NCBI GenBank assembly: GCA_946811695.1
Contig: OX328123.1
Location: 32,305,873 to 32,369,872 of the forward strand
DNA length: 64,000 bases
Direction: 5' to 3'
Origin: Gonocerus acuteangulatus
Taxonomy: Eukaryota; Arthropoda; Insecta; Hemiptera; Coreidae
Below, in pieces: positions 1 to 11,807 of the stretch. The translations under genes were made by a program, and so were the position numbers. Position 1 is the stretch's first letter, and each line of letters starts with the position of its first letter. The notes below the pieces were generated by a model. The model saw only the letters and a list, made by a program, of their open reading frames with translations. It was not told the DNA's origin and ran no database searches.

Positions 1-1777
1 GCGAATTGATAGTTGTAAAAATACGAGTGTAAAAGAGGAACTTCGAGAAAAAGTAAAAACTTCGCTTGTTTACTATTTCCCGTGATCTTTTTAAATCCTT
101 CAAACACTTAAGCACTTACCCCTGGCCCGATCTAGCGTAATGACTAAATAAGTGACGGAAAACGCCACACCACTCTCTTGCCGTGCGTCCCAGATAAAAT
201 CACGGAAGTGATCTGGAAGGAAGCTGCCCTTATGTTAAGAACTGAAGGGCATGATTGAAATCATAATAGGGCTCTGCAAACTTGGGAAGCACTTGAACAT
301 ACTCCTCGCTGTAGATAGCGGATGGACTTCCTGGCATGTCCTCTTCGACTCCAATGCTCCCTGCAGGAAATGATCCTTGAATTTGGCGTTGGTCGTTCCG
401 AGGGATATCAAACCACTGCGGTTTAAAAATTACAAAAACATTTTAAGCAATAGGACTAATGGTAGGGATTCTACGACTCGGCGCAATGGTTATTGTTGTG
501 TGGCGAAGATTCAGTATCTATTTTTATTATTATATATGAAGGCAAACATACATCTCTCTATTTCGTAACATCCTACAAAAAATGTGATGTATGTGCGGTT
601 AATCTATCCGTCATGGACGAGGAGGTTCTAGTTGTAGGTGTAACTCTAGAAGAGCTTTGAAGCCCGACATCTGTCAGGTCCCCTTGTACTAACTGGCGAG
701 GTATATCGCTTACAGAAAACATCGCTTAACTTATCTCATACATCTCCATCAATAATATCCGCTACAATGATAAAAAGAACAAAAAATGCTTTTATTCCAA
801 GGCATACATTAAATTTGGCTTCTTCGTAAGCACGTAGTAGGCTTCTGCGCTATTAAGAAATCCTTGATATGACAATAATTACCTATGCTTATTTAAAATT
901 GACTATTTCGCTATTTTCAAATGTCTCATTCTCGTATAACATTTAAAGTTTGTATTATACCAAACTTACCTATTCAATCATTGCTAAAAGTCTTATCGCT
1001 GACAGCGATTTGTGAATTCAAGGTGGACGCACATGTGGTTTTTTATATAAAGTCGAACTCGCAAGAATTGCATAATCCCTGCGCCTTTTGATTATAACTT
1101 TACTTTTGCAAGGATTTCCTGTAATTTATTATATATTGATAATCTCACAAAATACTGATACAAGGGATTCAGGATTAAAAAAAATTAATACGGTGTTAAA
1201 TATAAATGAAACGCAGGAAAATTACTCTAATGAATGGTCTTACCGAGTGTACCCGAATGTAGCCGAGTCCCTGGCTATTCGATTTCCACGTAACACGAAA
1301 TATATGAAAAACGAACTTCATTACATTTTGATTTTCGAATCAGATATACTGGTTTACGCATTCTGGTCGTATATGTATAAATCGAAAGAAAAATCCCTAT
1401 TACATTGACTCTTATGTGCTGAACTTGAAAAACATGGTTAGCGCTTTTAGTTTATATTTTAAATCCAAATAACAAGTGAATGTAATTGATAATAAAAACT
1501 TGCAAAAACCAATAATCGTTTCAAGTACGGCTGACTTTATAATTCAGATAATTTAAATCAAACATTTCATTCTATTTTACATATCATTCTATAATATCAG
1601 AATAACGTTCTCATTTCGGGATGAGCCGTTTGTTTCTACAAACCCATATAACGTATTTTTAGGATATATTTTTGTGACACTGTTTTTAACCCGTTTCTGT
1701 CCTTCCCCTGATTATGACGTCGTCGTGGTGACGTAGCCCGTATCTAAAGATCAATAAAATAAAGGTGGATCATATTT

Positions 1778-1778
<1 letters not shown>
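1..1778. other. Unassigned AT-rich DNA
   Basis: No domain, RNA gene or repeat structure was recognised here. A 107-codon open frame lies at 1088-1408 on the plus strand (TTG start, no upstream ATG). It is hydrophobic at its start and is discussed under rejected items. Confidence 0.5.
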
Positions 1779-1814
<36 letters not shown>

Positions 1815-1820
1815 CATATA
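1779..1820. repeat. (TA)n microsatellite
   Basis: A run of alternating T and A is followed by two CATA steps. It abuts the left end of the inverted-repeat element that starts at 1821. Confidence 0.9.
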
Positions 1821-2611
1821 CAGGGTGTCCCAATTAAGACGGCTCAAACTAATTTTGCGGCCAAACGGTTGGTCTGAGAAAAAAAAAGTCAGAGGCAAAC
1901 GTTGTAGGGCTTGACTTAAGCGTTCTAAAAATGTCAACCATTTAACATGTTGACTGCGCATGTGCGTTCGGCGCTAGATGAAATGTTGAGGTTTGCAGAT
2001 GACCCCTATTATCATGCACATCATTTTGAAGGGAATTAAAAAACAAAACTTTTGCCGCAAACCTCACTTCGATATCTTTAAAATCAAATGAGTTTCGTGC
2101 GATTCATATTATTGTTTTAAATTAAAACGATTTTTTGTAGGCACTCACAGAGGTCGGTTATGAATGTGTGATACATGACTTTGAGGTATTTTCTCCTCAA
2201 ATTTCTGAAAAAAATATGGCCGATCCTCTAAAAGGATTATGTTCCCTAATAACTTCAATAAAATTGAAAATAAGGAATCGTTTTTAAGTATTTAGTCTGA
2301 TTTTTCGTTTGAGACGTTCAATTTAGGTGATAACGCTATTTCTTTGATAGATTAAATAATAAATTGTAAAGAAAGCTCTTGCAGTTTCAAAGCATCCATT
2401 TTACTGTATTTTTATTTCTTCAAAAATGAATAGTGTGTTCAAGGATGCCTTCAACATCCAGACACCTTTGAAGTCTGGAACGTATGCTGTCAACTGCTCT
2501 CAATACTTGTTCCTTCAATATAGCTCTGGAGGCTTCAGCAATCCTTCCTTGCGTTTGGCTTGTGTACCGTTTGCCCGCAAAATTAGTTTGAGCCGTCTTA
2601 TTTGGGACACC

Positions 2612-2614
<3 letters not shown>
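1821..2614. mobile_element. Non-autonomous DNA transposon with 48-bp TIRs
   Basis: The segment starts CAGGGTGTCCCAA and ends with the reverse complement, GGGACACCCTG. The left arm (1821-1868) and the right arm (2567-2614) match over about 48 bp with a few differences, including the shared stretch GACGGCTCAAACTAATTTTG. The interior has no transposase-like open frame, so it is a non-autonomous (MITE-like) element. Microsatellites lie on both sides, (TA)n to the left and (TG)n(TA)n to the right, and they obscure the target-site duplication. The superfamily is not assigned. Confidence 0.8.

Positions 2615-2660
<46 letters not shown>
2613..2660. repeat. (TG)n(TA)n microsatellite
   Basis: A short TG run passes directly into a TA run at the right end of the inverted-repeat element. 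Confidence 0.9.
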
Positions 2661-2663
<3 letters not shown>

Positions 2664-2965
2664 TCTACCGTTATCGAGAAATACGTTGGTTTTGCAATAC
2701 ATCTTCTTATATTTGATGAGTACTGAATTTATCTCATGAAGAATAGTAAAGAAATGACCACTGTGACCTGTAAGGGAAATTCAAACAGGCGCAGCTTAAT
2801 CTCTTTCGAAAATATGAAGTTATCTCTTTGTGTAGAATACAGACAATTGTCTGACTCAGTGCTAAGAAAAGGAAATGAGCGATTACCTCGTTTAGTGTCG
2901 AAAGACTGACCAATGAGGGAACGTGAAATATTAAGCGAGGAATTTAGCGGAAAACCTTGACAACT

Positions 2966-3600
2966 CGCTGAATTGTTGATTGTAGCAAGGAATATGGCGA
3001 AGGAGGCTACATTAACTTGTTAGCTACATGCAACCAGCGAGTCCGTTCTTCCTGAGTATTATTGCTATTATTCGCCTCTAAGTGCGAACCCAGGTAGTGC
3101 AAGAATTCCCTTGTGGCAAGGTAACTAGTAATGTTACATATATTCGCTGAATTGTTGATTGTAGCAAGGAATATGGCGAAGGAGGCTACATTAACTTGTT
3201 AGCTACATGCAACCAGCGAGTCCGTTCTTCCTGAGTATTATTGCTATTATTCGCCTCTAAGTGCGAACCCAGGTAGTGCAAGAATTCCCTTGTGGCAAGG
3301 TAACTAGTAATGTTACATATATTCGCTGAATTGTTGATTGTAGCAAGGAATATGGCGAAGGAGGCTACATTAACTTGTTAGCTACATGCAACCAGCGAGT
3401 CCGTTCTTCCTGAGTATTATTGCTATTATTCGGCTCTAAGTGCGAACACAGGTAGTGCAAGAATTCCCTTGTGGGAAGGTAACTAGTAATGTTACATATA
3501 TTCGCTGAATTGTTGATTGTAGCAAGGAATATGGAGAAGGAGGCTATATTAATTCGTTAGATACATGCAACCCTCGCGCCACTTCTTCCTCCACAAAGAT
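2966..3600. repeat. 179-bp tandem repeat, 3 full copies plus a diverged partial copy
   Basis: The unit beginning CGCTGAATTGTTGATTG recurs at about 2966, 3145, 3324 and 3503, which is an exact 179-bp spacing. The first three copies are almost identical. The fourth matches for about 70 bp and then diverges. No long open frame crosses the units and no inverted repeat was seen, so this looks like a small satellite block. Confidence 0.92.
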
Positions 3601-4292
3601 TATTTTCCGCAATGTTTTAACACAGGTAGCATTACCTTAAGGCTAAATAACAAACAACATTGCATATATTGTTTTACGTCATCTTGGTAAGTATCAAATT
3701 TTAGAAGATACGATTTGTTATTCTTCGGTGACTATCCCGCAAGAAACGTGAGTTTCCCCCAGATGGGATCCTCTAACATTGTGAACCTCTGCCCCAGGAC
3801 GACGAATAGGAAATATCCCTCAATATCTACAGGAACTTATTTAGCATAGTTTTTCAAAGTGTGAAATGAAACTATCAAAATATCACTAGGCATTAAATTA
3901 AAAACGAGAATAGCGGATTTTGGTTTGTTATTGATTCTTTGTAGCCTTAAAAACTAATGGAAACGTTCAGCTCTTGTTGCGTGCCGTGTTGTCTCACCAT
4001 CCTAATCCTGAAGGTATATCCTTATCTTCCCAATCCCACCCAGACAATCCTCCCAGGCGGCTTAAAAGACCGTGACCCCATGACAAACTTAGCCAATCCT
4101 ATTGTGATCATTGAAAAATTTGTTTACCCACCTCCGCCAAAGAGTTGGCTTCTTCCAGATACTGTATTATTTTTAGTTTATTTTATTTTTACTGTTTTAA
4201 TCAAATTTTATATAATGACCTTTGTCAAAAAACTTGATAATTGAACGGTTGATATGTGTAGAAATTTCAAATAAACAAATAATAAAAACTAC
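3601..4292. other. Unassigned DNA
   Basis: No repeat or domain was recognised. A 95-codon frame at 3957-4244 (plus) has no recognisable motif and is probably chance. Confidence 0.4.
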
Positions 4293-4293
4293 T

Positions 4294-4422
4294 GGGTCTC
4301 CCGTGGTCTAATGGCTAGCGCCTTGGATTCATAAGCGGGAGATGGTGGGTTCGATTCCGATGGTGGTAAAATTCCTCGCTGCACCTGGATGTCGGCGGTA
4401 ATGACCTAGATGTAGATGCGCC

Positions 4423-4457
<35 letters not shown>
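4294..4457 (+). mobile_element. tRNA-derived SINE with poly(A) tail
   Basis: The head reads GGGTCTCCCGTGGTCTAATG. It has an A-box-like TGGTCTAATGGC and a B-box-like GGTTCGATTCC, the Pol III promoter elements of a tRNA, and the D-arm resembles tRNA-Glu. The acceptor ends do not pair, so this is not a working tRNA gene. The body ends GATGTAGATGCGCCGTAAA and then a long A run (about 4423-4456). The same head recurs at 31025, 52895-53014 (minus), 29966-30096 (minus) and 44631. Confidence 0.88.
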
Positions 4458-4459
<2 letters not shown>

Positions 4460-4697
4460 ACTTAAAGTTTAGGAACAGCGGGAGGGAGTGGGTCAAATCC
4501 ACTTTCAATGACATCGTCCCTTTACGCTATTGAACACGTTAGTTCAATTTCAGCGCCAACAATTTTTTTTTTTCAGCAGATTTTTAAATTTGCTTAGCCA
4601 TAAAATATTAACGTAAATTTATAAATATTATATAAAGTTTCCAACAAACACATAGTAAAGTTAGGGGCAAAATATTAGGTATTATTATTCTAAGCTC

Positions 4698-4732
4698 ATT
4701 AAATAAGAATTGAATCAATTCTTATTTCAAGA
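4698..4732. repeat. Short perfect palindrome
   Basis: AATAAGAATTGA and its reverse complement flank one base, giving a 12-bp hairpin stem. Related GAATTGATTC stretches follow directly. Confidence 0.6.
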
Positions 4733-4989
4733 ATTGATTCAAAGAATTATCAATTCAATTGATCTTATTATGGCAGCTTCCTAATAGTGCCTCATCCGAG
4801 CCAATTTCCATTATTAAATATTCTAACTCATATTCCAAAGTATTAAATCGTAGCTAAAGGATGGATTGGAGTGTAGAGGATAGTAAACATCTCCAAGATA
4901 AAAAAAAAAGAAAAAAAAAACAGATAAATTATCATAACGTATTAATAAATACACAAAACATTACATTTTTTTCTATTTGTTGATGAAAG

Positions 4990-5300
4990 ATAAAAATTGA
5001 CCAAATTAAAAAACAGAACAAATCACAATTTGAACACCGCAGGAACCGGATACAGCGCTTCTCATCAGCGCCGGTTTGACGGCTTAATTCATTTTCAACA
5101 TAATACAGAGTAAACTCCAACTTGTAATGAACCAATTTAATTTATTTTTGAAACACATCTTTCTCTTTTGATATCTACAACGTATACCGAGTTTCGTAAC
5201 AATACAACAGAAAGGCTGGTATGAACACATTTGTATTTTGGGTCCGGAGTAAACCCTTCTGACAGGTGAGGGGAGATGTTAGGATCCTCGCCATCCCCCT
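4990..5300 (+). repeat. Diverged fragment of repeat family R
   Basis: It contains the R signatures 'aaccggatacagcgct', 'cgtataccgagtttcgtaac' and 'gggtccggagtaaac' in the same order as the long copy at 46070-47301. It is a degraded partial copy. Confidence 0.7.
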
Positions 5301-6119
5301 TTAGTTGCAAATTGTTGCTGTTTCTTTTAGTAAAATAGGAAAATCATAAAATAAAATTTAAATTTAAACTTAAAGCCACCATCTCTCCTGGAAGCAGGAA
5401 GAATGTAAGGGAGAGGACGCTGCTAGTACGCAGGCGCTAGGAGCATGCGCACGTGGGTAGGCAGGAGCCCCATTGTTGCCGGCTCATTGTTTTCCACAAG
5501 TTTTGTTGTTGAGCTAATGATAGCTGAGGCTCTAGGTATAGGCTTACACTTACAACAATGTTGCTTCATTTCATCCTTGAATATGGATGTGTCTTGCGGG
5601 CTCTTTTTCTCTTTCCTTCACGGCTCTCACCTCCCATTTCTCGCTCTTTGGAGGCCTTTTCTTCCCATTTATCCAAACCTACATTTCAACTCTTTCTTAT
5701 GACATCAAAGAGAGCAATGAAGTAATGTGATAGAATAGTTTGATTATTTCTCTATAGTTTGAAATCTTGCAAAATATAAAGGAAGACACCTACGCAGGCG
5801 AATTTAGGACAAAAATTGATTCATTGACTCATATGCGTCACGTGGTGATATATCATTGTTTTGATATTTCGTGAAAAACTTAACCGAAAACCTAGACTCA
5901 GCCGCCTGGACTTCTGCTATTACAAACAACAAGTGATACAAAAATCGTTTAGATTCGTAAGAATAAACCGACGCTTTCGAATTTTAGTCACCGAGTTCTC
6001 CGAATGAGATGGCCTCATACAAAATTACATAAGAACCGTTTTTGTGTTTATTAAAATTCTGATCAGATGCCTAACACCTACTATGATTTTCCATTGGGTA
6101 TCTATATAGAATTTAAATG

Positions 6120-6122
<3 letters not shown>
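5301..6122. other. Unassigned DNA
   Basis: Nothing recognisable. An 85-codon frame at 5445-5702 has no known motif. Confidence 0.4.

Positions 6123-6151
<29 letters not shown>
6123..6151. repeat. (TA)n microsatellite
   Basis: A simple alternating TA run of about 28 bases. Confidence 0.9.
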
Positions 6152-6877
6152 CGAAAATATCAACAAATTCTATTTATTTTAGAATTTTCCGATTTTTCAA
6201 CTATTATAGCCGAATGTCGAATATCTTTATCGTTGGCATCTGTATGGTTGGCGATTTCTTCTGAGGATCAGATGTTATGATTTAATCGTGTTAGTGTAAT
6301 CTTTATTTCCTCCAAGACGAATTGCTGGAAGAGTGTCGATAATTGTTTTAGGAATTGTGAAAGGTGGATTGTGGGAAGCGGGGACTACATCACTGGATAT
6401 TACAGATTTGGCTTTCTTTACTAAAAGGAAACATTACGTTGACCTAAGGTTTATTGAATTTATTAATTACGTATGCATAAATACTTCCTACGAAGGGAAA
6501 GCGGATAATATCGTCGCAATAACGATTATTCCAAATGCGCTCATTATCGTTATTTTGCTCGTAAAGCGTACCGCGGGAAATCTAATGACTCGATATGTTG
6601 AGAAGTCATTAGACTGAAGGAACTAGGCATTAGTGTAGCTCTAAGATAGAATTGGAAGCTAATGACGTGCTTCGCCGCGAAGTGCGAGTCGGGAAGAGAA
6701 AGCGCCCTTTCTGCCGAAGTACTTCCAACTTCACGTAGATCCTAAGTGCCCAGTTATGGCCCTGAAGCGTGATAAGTCAGACCAAGAACATCTCTATGGT
6801 GTTGTACTGGTAATCAGAAGAAAGGAGGAAGAGATTTCTCGACCAATGATGCTAAGTAATTTTTCTGCCTCTTTGGA

Positions 6878-7945
6878 GAAGTTTCTCGGACTTTGCACAT
6901 CCTCCATCAGTGACTTAAAGTTCGAATCTTTAACTCGTCGGGCATTACTGGAGCAAACTTTGCCGAATTTCTGCTACTGCTGCTCATTGTAACACACCTT
7001 CATTAGTCAATTACCAATTTGAAACAAGTCAGCACTTGATGATTGATTGAAGTTTCTCTAATCCTTGTGCCATTCGCTATGAGTACTAAAATTCTTCAAG
7101 TCTTAGATCTTGAAAAATGAGGTATTGAAGTCGGCACTTTCCAACCTAGGTTCTCCAGTATCATATCTCGTGTAGTGGTAAAACGATCACCCTAAAAAAC
7201 ACAGGACGAGTCTAATAATAAGTCATTTCATAAAAATCCACGAGGAACAAAAATCTAGTATAGTTCTCGGACTAGACACATCCAACATCAGTGACTTCAT
7301 GTTCAAAACTTTATTTCAAAGTTATCTCGGCGGGCTTTAATGAAGCAAACTTTTCCCAAGTTCTGCTCCCGCTGCCCATTGTTAAAAACATTCATTACCA
7401 GCTTGAAACAAGAAACCACTATTTTTCTCCAATCCTTTCGCTATTCGCTCTGGTAGTACCAAAATCCTTTAAGACTTACATCGTGATTAATGAGGTATTA
7501 TAGGCACTCGTTTTCAATTAATTATTATTACTGTATAATATATTTGACAGGTCACCTACTTGTAAGTTTGTCGTGGAAGGATCCGACATAACACTTCCTC
7601 AGAAAAGTACTACAATAGCCACTTGGAATGCAGCGGTTCCCGTAGATCACCGAAGTTAAGCAACGTCGGGTGTGGCCAGTACCTGAATGGGTGACCGACC
7701 ACGTGCTGGTGGCATAATAGAAAAGGGTGGGAACCTGTAGGCAGCCCGGCGTTAATAGCCCTAATGTTGATACGCCGTTAAACACACACAAAAAAAAAAT
7801 AAATAAATAAAAAAAATAAAATCTACACCTACACCTTGGACCTTATCATAAATCCTTTATTGGTAAAATCATTACCAACAAAACATAGCACGAGTCTTCT
7901 AAGAAGTTATTTCATAAAAATCCATAAGGAACCAACTTGTGGTAT
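6878..7945. repeat. Local tandem duplication, unit about 385 bp, split by a SINE
   Basis: The 6878-7135 block (TTCTCGGACT..., ATCAGTGACTT..., ...AATGAGGTATT) is repeated with divergence at 7263-7508. The segment at 7165-7265 recurs at about 7850-7945 ('cacgagtct', 'catttcataaaaatcca'). The extra spacing in the second junction is accounted for by the 5S-derived SINE at 7612-7800. Open frames in these blocks are not conserved between copies. Confidence 0.75.
7612..7800 (+). mobile_element. 5S rRNA-derived SINE (SINE3-like)
   Basis: Bases 7615-7717 clearly match a 5S rRNA. They include the internal Pol III promoter of 5S genes: an A-box region 'gaagttaagcaacgtcggg' and a C-box region 'gtacctgaatgggtgaccg'. 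A non-5S body follows, then a tail 'gttgatacgccgttaaac' and an A-rich end. The 3' part of a true 5S gene is replaced by this body, so it is a retroposon and not a 5S gene. Related copies lie at 29731-29880 and, more diverged, at 29315-29460. It has inserted in the local duplication around it. Confidence 0.9.
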
Positions 7946-8150
7946 AGTGACTGTTTATCTGAAAGTCCCTACTGATACCATGTCAGATATGTTGACGATC
8001 AGAAGACTGACAAAGCTCCGCCAAAATAATGTCAGCTTGGTTGACCACCCCACGTTCAGCTTCATTCCGAAACGTTGGTCGTGTACAATTAACAAGTTTC
8101 CAAGCTAGCTGCCCCTGTTCCATTTTGAATATTTCATGGATGTCGGCCAT

Positions 8151-9410
8151 CCAGCATAAAACATTGCTACTATCGCAATGAAATCGAATTGCCAGCTCTA
8201 TATGCGCACCATCTCAGATTGAATCATTATGACAACTGCATGCATACTTCCCGCAATTGACTAACCCCCTTCTACTACCCTACACGTCTACCAGCATAAA
8301 ACATTGCTACTATCGCAATGAAATCGAATTGCCAGCTCTATATGCGCACCATCTCAGATTGAATCATTATGACAACTGCATGCATACTTCCCGCAATTGA
8401 CTAACCCCCTTCTACTACCCTACACGTCTACCAGCATAAAACATTGCTACTATCGCAATGAAATCGAATTGCCAGCTCTATATGCGCACCATCTCAGATT
8501 GAATCATTATGACAACTGCATGCATACTTCCCGCAATTGACTAACCCCCTCCTACTACCCTACACGTCTACCAGCATAAAACATTGCTACTATCGCAATG
8601 AAATCGAATTGCCAGCTCTATATGCGCACCATCTCAGATTGAATCATTATGACAACTGCATGCATACTTCCCGCAATTGACTAACCCCCTTCTACTACCC
8701 TACACGTCTACCAGCATAAAACATTGCTACTATCGCAATGAAATCGAATTGCCAGCTCTATATGCGCACCATCTCAGATTGAATCATTATGACAACTGCA
8801 TGCATACTTCCCGCAATTGACTAACCCCCTTCTACTACCCTACACGTCTACCAGCATAAAACATTGCTACTATCGCAATGAAATCGAATTGCCAGCTCTA
8901 TATGCGCACCATCTCAGATTGAATCATTATGACAACTGCATGCATACTTCCCGCAATTGACTAACCCCCTTCTACTACCCTACACGTCTACCAGCATAAA
9001 ACATTGCTACTATCGCAATGAAATCGAATTGCCAGCTCTATATGCGCACCATCTCAGATTGAATCATTATGACAACTGCATGCATACTTCCCGCAATTGA
9101 CTAACCCCCTTCTACTACCCTACACGTCTACCAGCATAAAACATTGCTACTATCGCAATGAAATCGAATTGCCAGCTCTATATGCGCACCATCTCAGATT
9201 GAATCATTATGACAACTGCATGCATACTTCCCGCAATTGACTAACCCCCTTCTACTACCCTACACGTCTACCAGCATAAAACATTGCTACTATCGCAATG
9301 AAAACGAATTGCCAGCTCTATATGCGCACCATCTCAGATTGAATCATTATGACAACTGCATGCATACTTCCCGCAATTGACTAACCCCCTCCTACTACCC
9401 TACACGTCTA
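8151..9410. repeat. 140-bp satellite, nine near-identical tandem copies
   Basis: CCAGCATAAAACATTGC begins units at 8151, 8291, 8431, 8571, 8711, 8851, 8991, 9131 and 9271. This is an exact 140-bp period, and the array ends at 9410. Differences are single bases: copies 3 and 9 both have 'cccccctcctac' where the others have 'cccccttctac', and copy 9 alone reads GAAAACG. The near-identity implies recent amplification or homogenisation. There are no unique spacers, so it is not CRISPR. Confidence 0.97.
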
Positions 9411-11807
9411 CCAGGCACAGTTTACTATCCGATGGCCAATGACCTTACAACACGCCTCCCTTGAAGTGATACTCCCCTGGAAATGGGACTCCCTATATCT
9501 TCCCGATTTCCCTTCTTGGCAGATCTAGATCTGGATAGGGGTATGTTCCCACAGCTACCTAGACAGCCCGCACCGACCTCTTCATCTTCCTAGGCTACTG
9601 TCCTTTCACGTATTCCCGTCTTTTACTTCATAAATGTTAGCCCTTTATAAGAGTGAGTTAGCCTTATCTACATATTTTTATTATGGGTCTACTTGAGATC
9701 TATGATACGAGTCAACTGCAAGAGATATTGAGTAAGAAATATTATAACTCAAAAATAAATAACTTGTAAAAACTTTTTTTTTTCAAAAACAATGTTATTC
9801 ATTTGTTGTTGCGCACTATATTAGCCAAAAATGATCTTTTTACTTAAACGCCTACATAAGACTACCCGGCATTATCCAATTTTACATTTTTCCGTGAATT
9901 TAACAGGTTTGATTTCATAGGAATTTCATCGTTGCATATTTCCATAAAATATTTGTTCTTTGGAAAGTTTTTATTAAAAACTTCTTCAACGACACGACCT
10001 GTAACCTGCATTTTCAAACATTCCAGAAACGTTTTCTCCAATTGTGGTGGTACTATAAAAATTTAGTCCTTAAGGGATTCCTTTAGAAATGTACTAAGCT
10101 TTCGAATTGTCACCTTCCACCTATCGTCTCTATTAATGTAATGTTCTTTTCAATACGTCAAATGTAATCAAAATATGCATAGTGTTTTGTTTAAGCCCCT
10201 GCGTCGATTTTCAGAACCCAAACTACAGTTACAGCTTTTTCAAGTTCTCTCGAATACGGTCAACGATATCGCCTTGAAAACAGTACTCCACTTCTAAAAA
10301 ACTATACAAAATGAACCTGGGAAAAAAAATCTTTAATCACAATTTATTAACCCACAAACGCGATATTGTTTCTTTGATTTGTTATCAGAATCAAAAACAA
10401 TATATTTATTACTTGAAAAAAAAAAAATTGTTTGACCCAGAGGCATTATGACGGCCAGCGGAATTTGGATCAACTCTGATTCTTGCTTAAAACGTTTTAT
10501 TATTTAATGGAATTACATTTTAGTTAAGTGGAATGCCATTTTAATTCTTAAAAAAATCGAGATATTTTTTCTTTTCGTTAAATTTGCACTATTAATTTCC
10601 TATTTAGGATACACCTTTTGGGAAGCTGTTTTTTTATTGTTTGTGCTTGAAGTTAATGTTTAATATGTATGTAGTGCATTTTGTATCGACAAGGAAGTGA
10701 AATACAGCATAGTGATGAGTCTTATCAGGCTAACGGACCTCCTTGCTGTGTTGGATCCGAGACCGCAAGATCCCGGGAGCTGTTTTACGGATGATCAGTC
10801 ATTCGAGAAAACCAATGTCGGAACATTTTCATTGAATATTTTATGCTAATATACTCTCCATTTATTTATAATTATACTCGAACAACATTCACCTGAAGAA
10901 GCAATATTTACATTCTTAGAGGAGATTTCAATTCAACAGTATGACGATGGAACAACGTCGTAATTTAACGTGGCAGAAGATAAAAAAATATTTAAACCAT
11001 ACTCCATCTGAATATTCATTTATTCAATACGCTCAATCTGTTTCATGTCTCTTTTAAACTAAGAATTTACAGTCTTACCCAAATAAAATGATTCATAATA
11101 ATTTATAAATATATTATGAATATATCGCCCCTGCCATGTCAAACTATCGAGTATGCAGAATCTCGTTTTTAGATTCGGGGCTTTGCTCTTGGATTCTGGA
11201 GGATACGGCATATCGAAAATTGTCCCAACTCTTACCCTAATTCCTTAAATAAAGGATCGAATAAGGCCATTTTTCAATATATTACTTCGTCAACGGATAG
11301 AATATGTTCCTATTTTGCTCCAATTTGCATATTCGATAGTTTGACTTGGTAGAGGCGATATGATGTAATTTATTCTAATTTCACTATTTTTCCTTTATGC
11401 TCTAACGACATCCATGGCCATTGCAGCCCGGCTTATGGTTTTCTACCGTTCTCGCATCCATGGTAAATACTAGAACCATCGCTGCAGTAATTTCAACATA
11501 CCACAAGATGGTTTCGAACCAACTCTACAAGCTGATAAGCTAACAGCCACTACTACTTTTATTGGTTTACTCAATAAGATAACATCGTACCTGTATGGCC
11601 TGTATGGATGTGTTGGATACCTTAAAGGGCAATGACTTATACTCAGGTATTTTATTTAATGTCCATAAAGCCAGGTCATTCACTAAATTTACACAATTAT
11701 ACTTACCAATTAATACCTGCCAGACATTATTTTATAAAGTTATTCATAAATGCTAAACAATTATTATGTGATAATATTAATTGATTGTTATATTTATTAT
11801 TACTTAA
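9411..11807. other. Unassigned DNA with diverged dispersed-repeat traces
   Basis: The first 200 bases after the satellite are richer in G+C than the surroundings and hold only a roughly 38-codon open frame. Phrases around 9980-10130 ('ctaagctttcgaattgtca') resemble the repeat at 60390 and 42110. No gene was recognised. Confidence 0.4.

Noticed and set aside
1088..1408. Open frame with LLLQGFPVIYY resembling the PVIYYG motif of GH13 glycosidases / SLC3-type proteins
   Set aside because: The motif is not followed by the expected Gly-Asp/Glu-Glu, the rest of the frame has no GH13 features, and there is no ATG start. A seven-residue match is not enough.
7612..7720. Possible functional 5S rRNA gene
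   Set aside because: The 3' part of the 5S is replaced by an unrelated body and an A-rich tail, and related copies are dispersed.
8151..9410. CRISPR-like repeat array
   Set aside because: Units are contiguous and 140 bp long with no unique spacers, and the context is eukaryotic.
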